Positions 8,071-17,780 are shown, counted from the stretch's first letter. The stretch is DNA of 34,898 nt from Opitutaceae bacterium (GCA_947474995.1 CANJNJ010000045.1:1-34898); one strand, 5' to 3'. The notes: a model not told the origin generated them from the letters alone. Program-made: numbers and translations.

Positions 8071-9642
8071 TTAACGGACACCAAAGGCGTAGAGCATCCC
8101 GTCGAACGTCCCGATGTAGGCGCGGCCATTCGCGACGGTCATGCCGCTGAAGTGATTCCATGACTCGATCGTTGTCCCGCTGTTCCAGAGCTCCTTGCCG
8201 GTCTGGCCGTCGAGTGCGTAGAGCATGGCCTTGCGCGCGTTCGGGACGCGACGATCGGCACCGGCCGAGAGGCCGCCGCCGTACCGGGGACCGCCGGGTT
8301 CGTCCCAGGCGACGTCCTGCACCGTCTGCGTGCCGTCGGTGCCGCTCGAGTACGCGAAGATGATGCCGTTGGCGATGACGACCTCTTCGGCCAGATCCAT
8401 GTCGCGCGAGAGCCAGGCGGGCGTGAGCTGCCACTTGCCCCCGATTTCCTCGAGCTTGAAAGCCGCGACGCCGCCGTTCTGCGGCCGGCTGTGCTCGATG
8501 GGCGCCTTGAACTGCGTGCTCACCGGTCCCCAGAAGGGCACGAGCACCCACTGGTTGCCCTGGGGATCCTGCCAGGCGCTGAGCGCGCCCCACACGCCGA
8601 CGCCGGCGAACGCCTGCGAATCGGCGCCGATGAGCGGCGTCGTATAAAGCGTCGTGCGGTGATCCTCGCCGCCGAGGTTGTCGCGATCGAGCAGCCACAG
8701 GCGCGCCTCCTTGCTGGTGCCGACGAGGAACTTCCGGCCGCGGTAGTCGAACGCGACGGGCGTGGTGTTCACGTCGAGGTCGCGGCGCCACAGCCAATTG
8801 GCATTCGGCGCGGCGAAGAAGTCGACAAGCTGCAGTTGTTGGTTCGCGTCGAGCTTGACGCCCACGATGCCGTTGCCCAGCCGACGGTTCGCCGGGTCGA
8901 ACATGGCGTCGCCCGTGCCCAGATAGATTCTGCCTTCGGCGTCGATCGCGGCGCCGCGGCGTCCCCAAAGGCCGCCGCCGGCCGGAATGAACGAGCTCGC
9001 GCGGCGCGACGCCAGGTCGAAGGAGTGGAAGGCGTTGATCAAGCCACCGCAGCCCTGCGCGGTCGCCGTGTAGACGACGCCGTCCTTGTAGTTGAGGGCG
9101 TACGGCTTGCCGTTGCCCGGAAGGAATTTCTGCGGAGGCGCGACATCTTCACCGTCGCCGAGGTTGATCTGGTGCAGCCTGCCGTCCCAGGACACGGCGT
9201 AGACGGTGTACTTTCCCGGCGAGACCTGCACCAGCGCCGGCACGGCGGTCTGTCCGCCGGGGCAGAGCACGTTGTTGACGGGCGCCTGATTGGTGAGGCG
9301 GTTCTCGAATTTCCGACGCCAGAGGACCTGGCCATCGGCCGCGTTGATCGCGAACAGGTCGTCGCTAATGCCGGCGACCAGACCCACCTCGAGCGCGCCT
9401 TGTGGCGTGGTCACGTTTTCGGCGATGAGCGGGGCGAACAGATTGTGCATCGAACGAGGCGTGCTGTTGAGCGGGACGCGCCACAGCAGCTTCGTGGAGG
9501 TGACGTTCGCGGGCGTGAAGACCTTCTCGTCCTTCACCCAGCCGGTTCGTCCGATATCGACGCCTTCCATGAGGGCGTCGGAGGCAGCGAGCGTCGCGCC
9601 CGAGAGCAGGAGCGTGGTCACCAGCAGTTTTCGAATGCGCAT
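8071..9642 (-). CDS. Secreted PQQ-type beta-propeller protein
   Basis: 523 residues from the ATG at 9642; that start gives a signal peptide (MRIRKLLVTTLLLSGATLAA), whereas the open frame extends upstream into repeat-rich, non-conserved sequence. PQQ-like blades recur: LFAINAADGQVLWRRKFEN, YTVYAVSWDGRLHQINLGDG, LWLLDRDNLGGEDH, LYALDGQTGKELWNSG, AYIGTFDGMLYAFGVR. Blade wording and end structure (LYAxDGxxGKxLWNS, then YxGTxDGxxxAFG) match the next gene, so the two are paralogues. Upstream on the minus strand there is only a weak purine run (GAAAGAAA). Probably periplasmic, working with the paralogue and the cytochrome c/HhH protein; substrate unknown. Being first in the operon, its promoter should lie in 9643-9826. 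Confidence 0.82.
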   Translation of the reverse strand: MRIRKLLVTTLLLSGATLAASDALMEGVDIGRTGWVKDEKVFTPANVTSTKLLWRVPLNSTPRSMHNLFAPLIAENVTTPQGALEVGLVAGISDDLFAINAADGQVLWRRKFENRLTNQAPVNNVLCPGGQTAVPALVQVSPGKYTVYAVSWDGRLHQINLGDGEDVAPPQKFLPGNGKPYALNYKDGVVYTATAQGCGGLINAFHSFDLASRRASSFIPAGGGLWGRRGAAIDAEGRIYLGTGDAMFDPANRRLGNGIVGVKLDANQQLQLVDFFAAPNANWLWRRDLDVNTTPVAFDYRGRKFLVGTSKEARLWLLDRDNLGGEDHRTTLYTTPLIGADSQAFAGVGVWGALSAWQDPQGNQWVLVPFWGPVSTQFKAPIEHSRPQNGGVAAFKLEEIGGKWQLTPAWLSRDMDLAEEVVIANGIIFAYSSGTDGTQTVQDVAWDEPGGPRYGGGLSAGADRRVPNARKAMLYALDGQTGKELWNSGTTIESWNHFSGMTVANGRAYIGTFDGMLYAFGVR

Positions 9643-9826
9643 AGGGGTTTCTTTCAGGCGATGCAGACGTGGCCGGTCGGCGAGCCCGCCAAGGGGCTCC
9701 TGCTCGCCAACGGAGGCTGCGTTTTTCGACGACGGCGTGATGGGCGTCAATGCAAACAGGACGGAACGGGGCGGGGGGATCGCAGGGTGGGGGATGTCCA
9801 CAGGGTCACCCGGTGCGAAGCTCGTG

Positions 9827-9856
9827 AAAGGTGGGCCGGGCACTCCGTGCCCGGCC
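9827..9856. repeat. REP-like hairpin arm, GGCCGGGCAC-TCC-GTGCCCGGCC
   Basis: A perfect 10-bp stem with loop TCC (9834-9856), preceded by AAAGGTG and by GAAGCTCGTG. The same block, including the following GATGGAACGTG-like bases, recurs at 16111-16150 (GAAGCTCGGG, AAAGGTGGGCCGGGC, ATGGAACGTG), where it forms one arm of a larger inverted repeat. So this is a single-arm copy of that family. Confidence 0.7.
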
Positions 9857-9866
9857 GATGGAACGT

Positions 9867-9900
9867 GGCCGGTTCACGGGGTCGGCCGGTTCACGGGGTC
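9867..9900. repeat. Tandem duplication, 17 bp x 2
   Basis: The unit GGCCGGTTCACGGGGTC occurs twice back to back with no mismatch (9867-9883, 9884-9900). Its last six bases are the GGGGTC end of inverted repeat 2, so the duplication copies the element's boundary and may be a scar of insertion or slippage there. Confidence 0.8.
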
Positions 9901-9963
9901 GAGTCGTTACACGTTACATGCACCAGAAATGATTGATATTGTAACATGTAACGACTCGACCCC
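9895..9963. repeat. REPIN-like inverted repeat 2 (24-bp arms, one mismatch)
   Basis: Left arm 9895-9918 (GGGGTCGAGTCGTTAC...GTTACA) pairs with right arm 9940-9963 (TGTAACATG...GACTCGACCCC) with one mismatch at 9912; the loop is 21 bases. It is the sister of 6150-6219, and the two lie on either side of the PQQ propeller genes. Its right edge coincides with the point where the HepT-like reading frame becomes conserved. Confidence 0.85.
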
Positions 9964-9969
9964 TTTGGA

Positions 9970-10302
9970 TTGCCCCTGTATGATGTGCTGGACTCCGGCC
10001 GCGCGATCGCCGGTTGGTGCGCGGGCCTGACGTTTGCCGACTACGAGGCGGACCGGCAGTTTCGCCGGGCGGTGGAACGTGAGTTCGAAGTCATCGGCGA
10101 ACCGTTGGGTCGTCTGACTCGCACCGCCCCGGAAATGGCCGGCCGAATCGACGGACTGCCGCGGATTGTCGGGTTCAGAAACCGTATAATTCACGGCTAC
10201 GACGTGATCGATCATGCGGCGGTGTGGGGAGTAATGCAAAGCCATCTGCCCAAGCTCCTCGATGAAATTGAAACACTGCTGGCGGAATCCGATCGAGACT
10301 GA
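9970..10302 (+). CDS. HepT-like (DUF86) protein, N-terminus lost, no MntA partner
   Basis: About 110 residues of the HepT/DUF86 family: the diagnostic RX4HXY motif is present (RNRIIHGY), as are the family blocks DVLDSGRAI, EFEVIGEPLGRL and VWGVMQSHLPKL. HepT proteins are HEPN-type RNase toxins silenced by AMP addition from a MntA nucleotidyltransferase antitoxin. There is no ATG: the frame can start only at TTG 9970 or GTG 9985, and family members usually have about ten more residues ahead of LYDVLDSG. Those residues are replaced by inverted repeat 2, which ends at 9963. No MntA-like gene lies on either side. It is probably a 5'-truncated and perhaps silent remnant; the catalytic motif itself is intact. 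Confidence 0.75.
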   Translation: MPLYDVLDSGRAIAGWCAGLTFADYEADRQFRRAVEREFEVIGEPLGRLTRTAPEMAGRIDGLPRIVGFRNRIIHGYDVIDHAAVWGVMQSHLPKLLDEIETLLAESDRD

Positions 10303-10326
10303 GCCGGACTCATGCAGTTGGATCGA

Positions 10327-10399
10327 GGTGGAACGCGACCTCCGGGCGCGTTCTTCCGGCAGACCGGGGCCAGACGGCGCCCGGAGGTCGCCGTCCACC
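10327..10399. repeat. Inverted repeat, 22-bp arms with two mismatches
   Basis: Left arm GGTGGAACGCGACCTCCGGG.. (10327-10348) pairs with right arm ..CCCGGAGGTCGCCGTCCACC (10378-10399), 20 of 22 positions complementary, loop 29 bases. It differs in sequence from the GGGGTC family but has the same arm-loop-arm plan. Confidence 0.75.
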
Positions 10400-10477
10400 A
10401 TTCAGTGTTCGCCGTTCCGCTCGCGAAAAGGCATTCGACTGCAACGATCCGGCTGAGCCGCCCAGCGCCAGTTCGAA

Positions 10478-10623
10478 GGGGTCACGTCAGGACATAGGAC
10501 AAACCTACGGCCGACCCTCGCCGCCCAAGCGGAAACGAGGCCGGCGTGAGGCCAATCCGCTCGCGGCGCCCAGCTGCAGCCGCTGTGCGATCCAGCCATT
10601 GTCCTATGTCCTGACGTGACCCC
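10478..10623. repeat. 146-bp REPIN-like unit, copy 1
   Basis: Perfect 25-bp inverted arms (10478-10502, starting GGGGTCACGTCAGGAC; 10599-10623, ending GTCCTGACGTGACCCC) surround a 96-base GC-rich core that can fold further. The unit at 15935-16080 differs by one base in the core (T versus C in CCGCTGYGCGATCC), and 10-13 flanking bases on each side are also shared with one mismatch each. The two copies are in the same orientation. Confidence 0.9.
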
Positions 10624-10790
10624 GTCTGGGTGGCTCGGATTGAAAAGTGCCAATTGGAAATCTGTCATTGCTCATCGACGGGCCGCGTAACAAACCGCGG
10701 ATTGCCCCCTCGTCTGGTCCGTCGAAATCGAGGCAAGCGGGTGATCACAAGTAGGGTTGCCATCGCCATCGCCGCTTTCACGCTGGCCGC

Positions 10791-13700
10791 ATGTTCCGGT
10801 GGACTCGACTCGGCCTTGCCCCGCTGATCATCCTCCCGCTGTCGCAGGGCGCTGGCGTCGACTTTTCGCGCGAAGTCCGGCCCATCCTGGCCGAACATTG
10901 TTATCCGTGCCATGGGCCCGACGCCACGGAGCGCAAGTCGGAGCTGCGCCTGGACCAGCGCGACTCCGCCCTCAAGGGCGGCAAATCGAAGTTGCCCGCC
11001 ATCGTTCCGGAACGGCCGGATGACAGCGAGCTGCTTCTCCGGATCATGTCCGCCGATCCGGACGAGGTCATGCCGCCGCCGGACGCGAACAAGCCGCTCA
11101 CCGCCGGGCAAAAGGAAACCCTGCGCCGATGGGTCGCATCCGGCGCGGAGTATGCCCCGCACTGGGCTTTTGTCGCTCCGGTCAAGGTAGCACTACCGGG
11201 GCCGTCGGGTGGGAATCCGATCGACGCCTTTGTCGCCGCCAAGCTCGCGTCCAAGAGCGTGGCGGCGTCGGCGCCAGCGGATGCCCCGGCGCTCTGCCGG
11301 CGGCTGTATCTCGATCTCACCGGGCTGCCGCCGTCGCCGCAGGAGGTCGCCGCTTTTGCCACGGCGGCGCAGGCCGGTCTCGCCCAGGCCGCGGCCGGGA
11401 CCGTCGACCGGCTGCTGGCCAGTGAGGCCTACGGCGAGCGTTGGGCGCGGATCTGGCTCGACGTGGCGCGCTATGCCGACAGCAACGGCTTCGAGAAGGA
11501 TCTGCCGCGGGCGGAGTGGGCGTGGCGCGATTGGGTGATCGACGCGCTCAACCGCGACCAACCCTACGATCAGTTTCTGATCGAACAGATCGCCGGCGAT
11601 CTCCTCCCCAACGCCACGCCCGCTCAGGTCGTGGCCACCGGTTTCCTGCGCAACGGCATGGTCAACGAGGAAGGCGCCGTCGTCGCCGAGCAGTTTCGGA
11701 TCGAGGGCATCGTCGATCGCCTCGACTGCATCGGCAAGGCCGCGCTCGGGCTCACCCTGCAGTGCGCGCAATGCCACACGCACAAGTTCGATCCAATCAC
11801 GCACGACGAGTATTTCGGCGCCTTCGCGTTTCTGAACAACGCCCATGAGGCTCAGTCCTGGGTCTACACTCCGCCACAGCGGAAAGAAATGGAGCAGGTG
11901 CTCTCCGGGCTCCGCGCTGTCGACGAGCGCAGCCGGCAGGCCCAGCCAGCGTGGCGCGAAAAACTCGCGGCCTGGGTCGCCGAATTGCAGCGGCAGCGGA
12001 TCGAGTGGACGCCACTGATCGCAGCCGAAACCGACAGCACTGGCGGGTTGAATCATCCGGTGCAGCTGGCGGATCTTTCCATCCTTACCGTGGGCCATCC
12101 GACGGTTAAGGGCGGCATCTACGTCATCAGCCAGCCGGTCCTGGCCGGCGCGACCGGCCTGCGGGTCGAGGCGCTCACTCACGGCGACCTGCCTTTCGGC
12201 GGCCCGGGTCACAGCCGGTACGGCACCTGGGCCCTGACCGAACTGGAAGTCTTCGTGCAGCCCCCGGGCAGCGAAAAGTGGGAGAAGGTGGGCTTGAAAA
12301 ACGCGACCGCCGATTTTTCCGAACCTACCCGCGGGCTCGAGCCAGAGTGGAAAGCCCTGTCGATCGATCCCGACGGTCGGCGCACCTGCGGGCCGGTGGC
12401 GTTCCTGATCGATGGCAGCGAAGACACGGCATGGCGGGCGGATCGTGGACCCGGCCGCCGCAATCAGGAATCGGTGGCGGTCGTCCAGTTCGAAAGCCCC
12501 TTGACCCACCCGGCCGGCACCAAGCTCAAGGTGCTGTACACCATGAACCACGGCGAGGACACGACGGGACGGGGCAGCACCATGCTGGGGCGAGCCCGGT
12601 TTTCGCTGACCAACGCGCCTGACCCCAAGGCGGCGCCCGTCGATTACGCGGCCATCCTCGCCCTCGAAATCCCGGCGGGCCAGCGCACCGCCGCCCAGGA
12701 GGAACTCATCGATCGAGCCTGGCGCGCCAGCGACCCGGCAGCCGCCAAGTTCAATGACGAGGCCGCCGCGCTTTGGAAAAAATTTCCGACCGCGCAGACC
12801 TCGGTCCTCCATCTGGCGGAATGCCAGCCGCCCTTGGCGCGGGAAACGCATTTGCTGGAACGCGGCGCGTGGGACCGGCCGAGGCAAACGGTCGCTCCCC
12901 ATGTGCCCGCCGCGCTGCACCCGATGGAGACGGACGGGCCGCGCGACCGGCTCGCCTTCGCCCGCTGGATCGCGGACCGGCGTTCGCCGCTGGCCGCCCG
13001 CGTCGCCGTGAACCGCGTCTGGCAGGCCCTTTTTGGACTCGGGCTGGTGGAGACACCCGAGGATTTCGGCACCCGTGCTCCCTCGCCGGAATATGGCGAA
13101 TTGCTCGATTGGCTCGCCGTTGAATTCATGGAGCAGGGCTGGAGCCAGAAGCGGCTGATCCGCGCGATCGTGACGAGCCGCACCTACCAGCAGGATTCGC
13201 GGTTGACGCCCCTGCTGCTCGAACGCGATCCGGGCAACCGCCTGCTGGCGCGGGGCCCACGCTTTCGGGCCGACGCCGAGATGGTGCGCGACATCGCGCT
13301 GGCCGCGGCCGGCGTGCTCACCCGCAAGGTGGGCGGGCCCAGCGTTTTTCCACCGGTGCCGGAAAACGTCCTCTCGTATAATTACGTCAAGCCCGACTAT
13401 TGGCACGTGCCCGACGGACCGGAGCGCTATCGCCGCAGCCTCTACCTTTTTCGCAAGCGCTCGATGCCCGATCCGATGCTGACGGCCTTTGATGCGCCCA
13501 ATGCGGACTTGGCCTGTGCCCGTCGCGCCCGTTCCAATACGCCGATGGCCGCGCTGACCAGCCTCAACGAGCCGATTTTCGTCGAAGCCGCCCAAGGCCT
13601 CGCCCGGCGCATCTGGCGCGAGGGCGGCTCGAGCGATGCGGAAAGAATCGCCTACGGCTACCGCCTCTGCACCGCCCGCTCACCGGCCGGCGCGGAGATG

Positions 13701-13895
13701 GCGAGCGTGCAGCGCCTGCTCGCGGAAACCCGCGAGCGGCTGCGTCGGGGCGAACTCAACGCCACCGCGCTGGCTTTCGCGCCCTCCACCAAACCGGCCG
13801 AACTGCCGGTCGACGCCACGCCGATCGAACTCGCCGCGTGGACGGTCGCCGGCCGCGTGCTGTTGAATCTGGATGAGACGCTGACCAAAAATTGA
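10791..13895 (+). CDS. PSCyt1-DUF1549-DUF1553 planctomycete-type cytochrome protein
   Basis: 1034-residue exported protein of the family abundant in Planctomycetes and Verrucomicrobia. The N-terminal hydrophobic segment (about 4-21) is a signal peptide. A PSCyt1 cytochrome c domain follows, with C37-Y-P-C40-H41 and a probable Met ligand in DEVMPPPDA. DUF1549 spans about 140-360 and includes the second motif C325-A-Q-C328-H329 with its usual context HKFDPITHDEYF. A carbohydrate-binding-like beta region (about 410-610) is inserted, and DUF1553 covers about 715-990. ATG 10791 is chosen because it gives the signal peptide; no clear Shine-Dalgarno precedes it. Its usual partner, DUF1501, is next downstream. 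The pair is commonly seen in organisms degrading complex polysaccharides; the exact reaction is unknown. Confidence 0.92.
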   Translation: MFRWTRLGLAPLIILPLSQGAGVDFSREVRPILAEHCYPCHGPDATERKSELRLDQRDSALKGGKSKLPAIVPERPDDSELLLRIMSADPDEVMPPPDANKPLTAGQKETLRRWVASGAEYAPHWAFVAPVKVALPGPSGGNPIDAFVAAKLASKSVAASAPADAPALCRRLYLDLTGLPPSPQEVAAFATAAQAGLAQAAAGTVDRLLASEAYGERWARIWLDVARYADSNGFEKDLPRAEWAWRDWVIDALNRDQPYDQFLIEQIAGDLLPNATPAQVVATGFLRNGMVNEEGAVVAEQFRIEGIVDRLDCIGKAALGLTLQCAQCHTHKFDPITHDEYFGAFAFLNNAHEAQSWVYTPPQRKEMEQVLSGLRAVDERSRQAQPAWREKLAAWVAELQRQRIEWTPLIAAETDSTGGLNHPVQLADLSILTVGHPTVKGGIYVISQPVLAGATGLRVEALTHGDLPFGGPGHSRYGTWALTELEVFVQPPGSEKWEKVGLKNATADFSEPTRGLEPEWKALSIDPDGRRTCGPVAFLIDGSEDTAWRADRGPGRRNQESVAVVQFESPLTHPAGTKLKVLYTMNHGEDTTGRGSTMLGRARFSLTNAPDPKAAPVDYAAILALEIPAGQRTAAQEELIDRAWRASDPAAAKFNDEAAALWKKFPTAQTSVLHLAECQPPLARETHLLERGAWDRPRQTVAPHVPAALHPMETDGPRDRLAFARWIADRRSPLAARVAVNRVWQALFGLGLVETPEDFGTRAPSPEYGELLDWLAVEFMEQGWSQKRLIRAIVTSRTYQQDSRLTPLLLERDPGNRLLARGPRFRADAEMVRDIALAAAGVLTRKVGGPSVFPPVPENVLSYNYVKPDYWHVPDGPERYRRSLYLFRKRSMPDPMLTAFDAPNADLACARRARSNTPMAALTSLNEPIFVEAAQGLARRIWREGGSSDAERIAYGYRLCTARSPAGAEMASVQRLLAETRERLRRGELNATALAFAPSTKPAELPVDATPIELAAWTVAGRVLLNLDETLTKN

Positions 13896-14066
13896 TCGTG
13901 AACTTCAAGCAAGCAGGAGCAGAAACCGCTAATCCATGCCAATGAACGCTGATGAAAAAACTGGATTCCGATTTCATTTCATTCCCTTTGGGTCCGATAC
14001 CCCGAAGTTTACCCGCCTCTGGCGGCGCCAAAGGCGACCAGGGCTGGCTTCGGCTTGGATGGCGTA

Positions 14067-14116
14067 GCTGCGAGCGCCAGCGAGCGGACGGCAGACCACT
14101 CGCTGGCGCTCGCAGC
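14067..14116. repeat. Perfect 18-bp inverted repeat (GCTGCGAGCGCCAGCGAG)
   Basis: Arms 14067-14084 and 14099-14116 are exact reverse complements with a 14-base loop. One arm type, GTAGCYGCGAGCG..., recurs twice at 22824-22889, so this belongs to a dispersed family rather than being a one-off terminator. Confidence 0.8.
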
Positions 14117-14174
14117 CACCTGAACGCGGCACCTGGGGTGATCGATGTTTGGCATGGGTGGGATTGTTCGAATG

Positions 14175-14194
14175 CCTCGGGGCTTGCCCCGAGG
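14175..14194 (+). terminator. Hairpin CCTCGGGG-CTTG-CCCCGAGG then ATCTTT
   Basis: A perfect 8-bp G/C stem with a 4-base loop is followed by a short T run. This fits a rho-independent terminator, but it lies 280 bases beyond the PSCyt1 stop and 47 bases before the DUF1501 start, so it could equally act as an attenuator for the latter or be a dispersed palindrome. Confidence 0.45.
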
Positions 14195-14240
14195 ATCTTT
14201 ACTAGCGCAAATCAGCGGTTAACCACTTGGAAAATTTAAG

Positions 14241-15671
<1,431 letters not shown>

Positions 15672-15934
15672 GGCGCGGTGGTCGCCCTGGCGAAAACGTC
15701 CACGCGGGCAATTAGCGATTACAGATTTTCAATTACCAATTTGCAATTTTAGTTCGCATCCATCCTGCCGCGGCGTAGCCGCAACCAAACGAGAGGGAGT
15801 TTTTTGGCCACTGATTTCACAGATGGACACAGATGTCGGAGAATGGAATTGGTGTTTATCTGGCGTCGGCGCCACGCGGCGAATCCCAACACGCCGAGGC
15901 CGAGCAGCGTGGCGCAGGTGGCGGCCAGTCCGAA

Positions 15935-16080
15935 GGGGTCACGTCAGGACATAGGACAAACCTACGGCCGACCCTCGCCGCCCAAGCGGAAACGAGGCCG
16001 GCGTGAGGCCAATCCGCTCGCGGCGCCCAGCTGCAGCCGCTGCGCGATCCAGCCATTGTCCTATGTCCTGACGTGACCCC
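15935..16080. repeat. 146-bp REPIN-like unit, copy 2
   Basis: Arms 15935-15959 and 16056-16080 are perfect 25-bp inverted repeats, identical to those of copy 1, with a 96-base core differing by one base. Same orientation as copy 1, 5.46 kb apart, with the PSCyt1 and DUF1501 genes between them. Confidence 0.9.
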
Positions 16081-16110
16081 GTCTGGCTGGCTCCCGGTAC
16101 GAAGCTCGGG

Positions 16111-16198
16111 AAAGGTGGGCCGGGCACTCCGTGCGCGGCCATGGAACGTGAGAGGGAGCCCACCGATTGGCCGCGCGCGGAGCGCCCGGCCCACCTTT
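16111..16198. repeat. Inverted repeat, 31-bp arms, AAAGGTGGGCCGGGC family
   Basis: Left arm 16111-16141 and right arm 16168-16198 are complementary at 29 of 31 positions, loop 26 bases. Within each arm there is a smaller palindrome around CTCCG. A single related arm lies at 9827-9856. It starts 31 bases after the 146-bp unit and may be part of a nested insertion. Confidence 0.8.
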
Positions 16199-16292
16199 AC
16201 GCGGTTTCCTTTTGGCTCTCAGAACGAGAAGCAAGTCGTGCCACGACCAATCCGTGCCATCCGTGGAATCCGTGGTCAAAAATGCCTTGGCC

Positions 16293-17780
16293 TCAATCCG
16301 CGTCTTCCCAGCGCTTCGCGCGCGCGAGCGCCTTGGTCCAGCCGGCGAGGAGGCGCTTCCGGTGCGGCGACTTCATCGCCGGCACGAAGCGGCGATCGGA
16401 CTGCCATTGCGCGGCGATTTCCGTCTGGTCCTTCCAGTAGCCGACCGCCAATCCGGCGAGATACGCTGCGCCCAGCGCGGTAGTTTCGGAAACGCGGGGA
16501 CGTACGACCGGGACGCCGAGCAGGTCGGCTTGAAATTGCATCAGGAGATTGTTGGCGCAGGCCCCGCCGTCGACGCGCAGTTCCTTCAGCCGGATGCCGG
16601 AGTCGGACTGCATCGCGTGCAATACATCGTGGACTTGATACGCGATGCCTTCGAGCGCGGCGCGGGCGATGTGGGCCGCCGTGGTGCCGCGCGTGACGCC
16701 GGCGAGCAGGCCGCGGGCATATTGGTCCCAGTGCGGCGCGCCCAATCCGGCGAACGCCGGTACCAGATAGGTGCCGCCGGTGTCCGCGACCTGGGCGGCC
16801 AGCGACTCGACTTCGCCCGACGTCTTGATGATCCCGAGTCCGTCGCGCAGCCATTGCACCACCGCGCCGGCGATGAAGATGCTGCCCTCGAGCGCGTACT
16901 CCGTGCGACCACCGACGCGCCACGCGACGGTGGTGAGCAGATTGTTTTTCGAGACGATCGGTTTGGTCCCGGTGTTCATCAGCATGAAGCAGCCGGTGCC
17001 GTACGTGTTCTTGACCATGCCGGGCTTGGTGCAAGCCTGGCCGAAGAGCGCGGCCTGCTGGTCACCGGCAATGCCGGCGATCGGAATCGCCGCACCCCAC
17101 AAGGTGCTTTCGCCATACACTTCGCTCGATGCCCGCACCGCTGGCAGCATTGAGCGCGGAATGCCGAAGAGTTTCAGCAGGTCGTCATCCCAATCGCAGG
17201 TCTTCAGGTCGAACAACATCGTGCGCGAGGCATTGCTGACGTCGGTGACGTGCGTGCGGCCACCGGTGAGATTCCAGACGAGCCAGGAATCAACCGTGCC
17301 GAATGCGAGTTGCCCCGCCCGGGCGCGCGCTTTCGCGCCGGGGACGTTTTGCAGAATCCATTGCAGCTTGGTGCCGGAGAAATAGGCGTCCGCCACGAGG
17401 CCGGTCTTGCAGCGGATCATCGCCGCCTTGCCCGCTTTTCTCAGCCGGTCGCAGGCGCCGGCGGTGCGCCGATCCTGCCAGACGATCGCGTGGCAGATGG
17501 GCTGGCCGGTCGCGCGGTCCCACACCACGGTGGTTTCGCGCTGGTTCGTGATGCCGATGGCGGCGATATCGGAGGCGGTGAGGTTGGCCTTGGCGAGGGC
17601 CTCGCCCGCCACGTTGGACTGGGTCGCCCAGATTTCGTTGGCGTCGTGCTCGACCCAACCCGGTCGCGGAAAGATCTGCCGGAATTCCTGCTGCGCCACG
17701 GAAATGATCGTGCCCTGGCGATCGAAGACGATGGCGCGTGAACTGGTCGTTCCCTGATCGAGGGCGAGAATGTATTTCAT
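16293..17780 (-). CDS. glpK: Glycerol kinase
   Basis: 495-residue FGGY-family kinase that converts glycerol and ATP to glycerol-3-phosphate in the cytoplasm. The N-terminus is canonical GlpK ([22 protein letters not shown], then [11 protein letters not shown]), with [15 protein letters not shown], the substrate-domain phrase [20 protein letters not shown], and C-terminal [19 protein letters not shown] and [17 protein letters not shown]. Length matches the family. It begins 15 bases after the glpF stop, giving the usual glpF-glpK order and probable co-transcription; phosphorylation traps the glycerol that GlpF admits. No obvious Shine-Dalgarno precedes the ATG. No glycerol-3-phosphate dehydrogenase is seen in the window. 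Confidence 0.97.
   Translation of the reverse strand: MKYILALDQGTTSSRAIVFDRQGTIISVAQQEFRQIFPRPGWVEHDANEIWATQSNVAGEALAKANLTASDIAAIGITNQRETTVVWDRATGQPICHAIVWQDRRTAGACDRLRKAGKAAMIRCKTGLVADAYFSGTKLQWILQNVPGAKARARAGQLAFGTVDSWLVWNLTGGRTHVTDVSNASRTMLFDLKTCDWDDDLLKLFGIPRSMLPAVRASSEVYGESTLWGAAIPIAGIAGDQQAALFGQACTKPGMVKNTYGTGCFMLMNTGTKPIVSKNNLLTTVAWRVGGRTEYALEGSIFIAGAVVQWLRDGLGIIKTSGEVESLAAQVADTGGTYLVPAFAGLGAPHWDQYARGLLAGVTRGTTAAHIARAALEGIAYQVHDVLHAMQSDSGIRLKELRVDGGACANNLLMQFQADLLGVPVVRPRVSETTALGAAYLAGLAVGYWKDQTEIAAQWQSDRRFVPAMKSPHRKRLLAGWTKALARAKRWEDAD

Larger units (their letters stand above)
9643..9969. other. Intergenic region upstream of the PQQ operon, packed with repeats
   Basis: No gene. From right to left it holds inverted repeat 2 (9895-9963), a 17-bp tandem duplication (9867-9900) and a REP-like hairpin (9827-9856). 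The 180 bases next to the first propeller gene are free of such repeats and should carry its promoter, which I could not pinpoint. Confidence 0.6.
10303..10790. other. Repeat-filled intergenic region before the PSCyt1 gene
   Basis: Contains, in order, a 20-base match (10301-10320) to the left edge of element copy A at 3614, an inverted repeat at 10327-10399, and the 146-bp unit at 10478-10623. After that comes a stretch with GATTGAAAAGTGCCAATTGG that resembles degraded AT-rich spacer sequence seen also near 15720. No gene is supported; a frame ending at 10827 with a lipobox-like AACSGG is discussed among rejected items. Confidence 0.55.
13896..14240. other. Intergenic region with two strong hairpins
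   Basis: Separates the PSCyt1 and DUF1501 genes by 345 bases, unusually far for a pair that is normally adjacent. It contains the inverted repeat 14067-14116 and the terminator-like hairpin 14175-14194. The rest, including CTAATCCATGCCAATGAACGCTGATG near 13930, looks like decayed repeat sequence. No gene is supported. Confidence 0.55.
15672..16292. other. Repeat-rich intergenic region between DUF1501 gene and glpK
   Basis: No gene is supported. It holds an AT-rich block (15714-15750, TTACAGATTTTCAATTACC) related to 435-449, a stretch reading CCACTGATTTCACAGATGGACAC, the 146-bp unit copy 2, a 31-bp inverted repeat at 16111-16198, and near 16240 the phrase ATCCGTGCCATCCGTGG. Frames that run through here translate the repeats. 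Confidence 0.6.

Noticed and set aside
8491-9936. 481-residue plus-strand frame opposite the PQQ propeller gene
   Set aside because: Arg/Gly/Val-biased shadow translation with no signal or domain, while the minus strand has a signal peptide and propeller blades.
10402-10668. Minus-strand frame with a peptide also found in the frame at 15856-16194
   Set aside because: The shared peptide is simply the translation of the 146-bp repeat units; no start signal or domain supports a gene.
10741-10827. Short frame VITSRVAIAIAAFTLAACSGG resembling a lipoprotein signal
   Set aside because: It ends after 28 residues, is out of frame with the PSCyt1 gene, and that gene has its own signal peptide from ATG 10791; chance or an old frameshift remnant.
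11193-13595. 800-residue open frame antisense to the PSCyt1 gene
   Set aside because: A high-GC shadow frame; the plus strand carries clear PSCyt1/DUF1549/DUF1553 motifs along the same bases.
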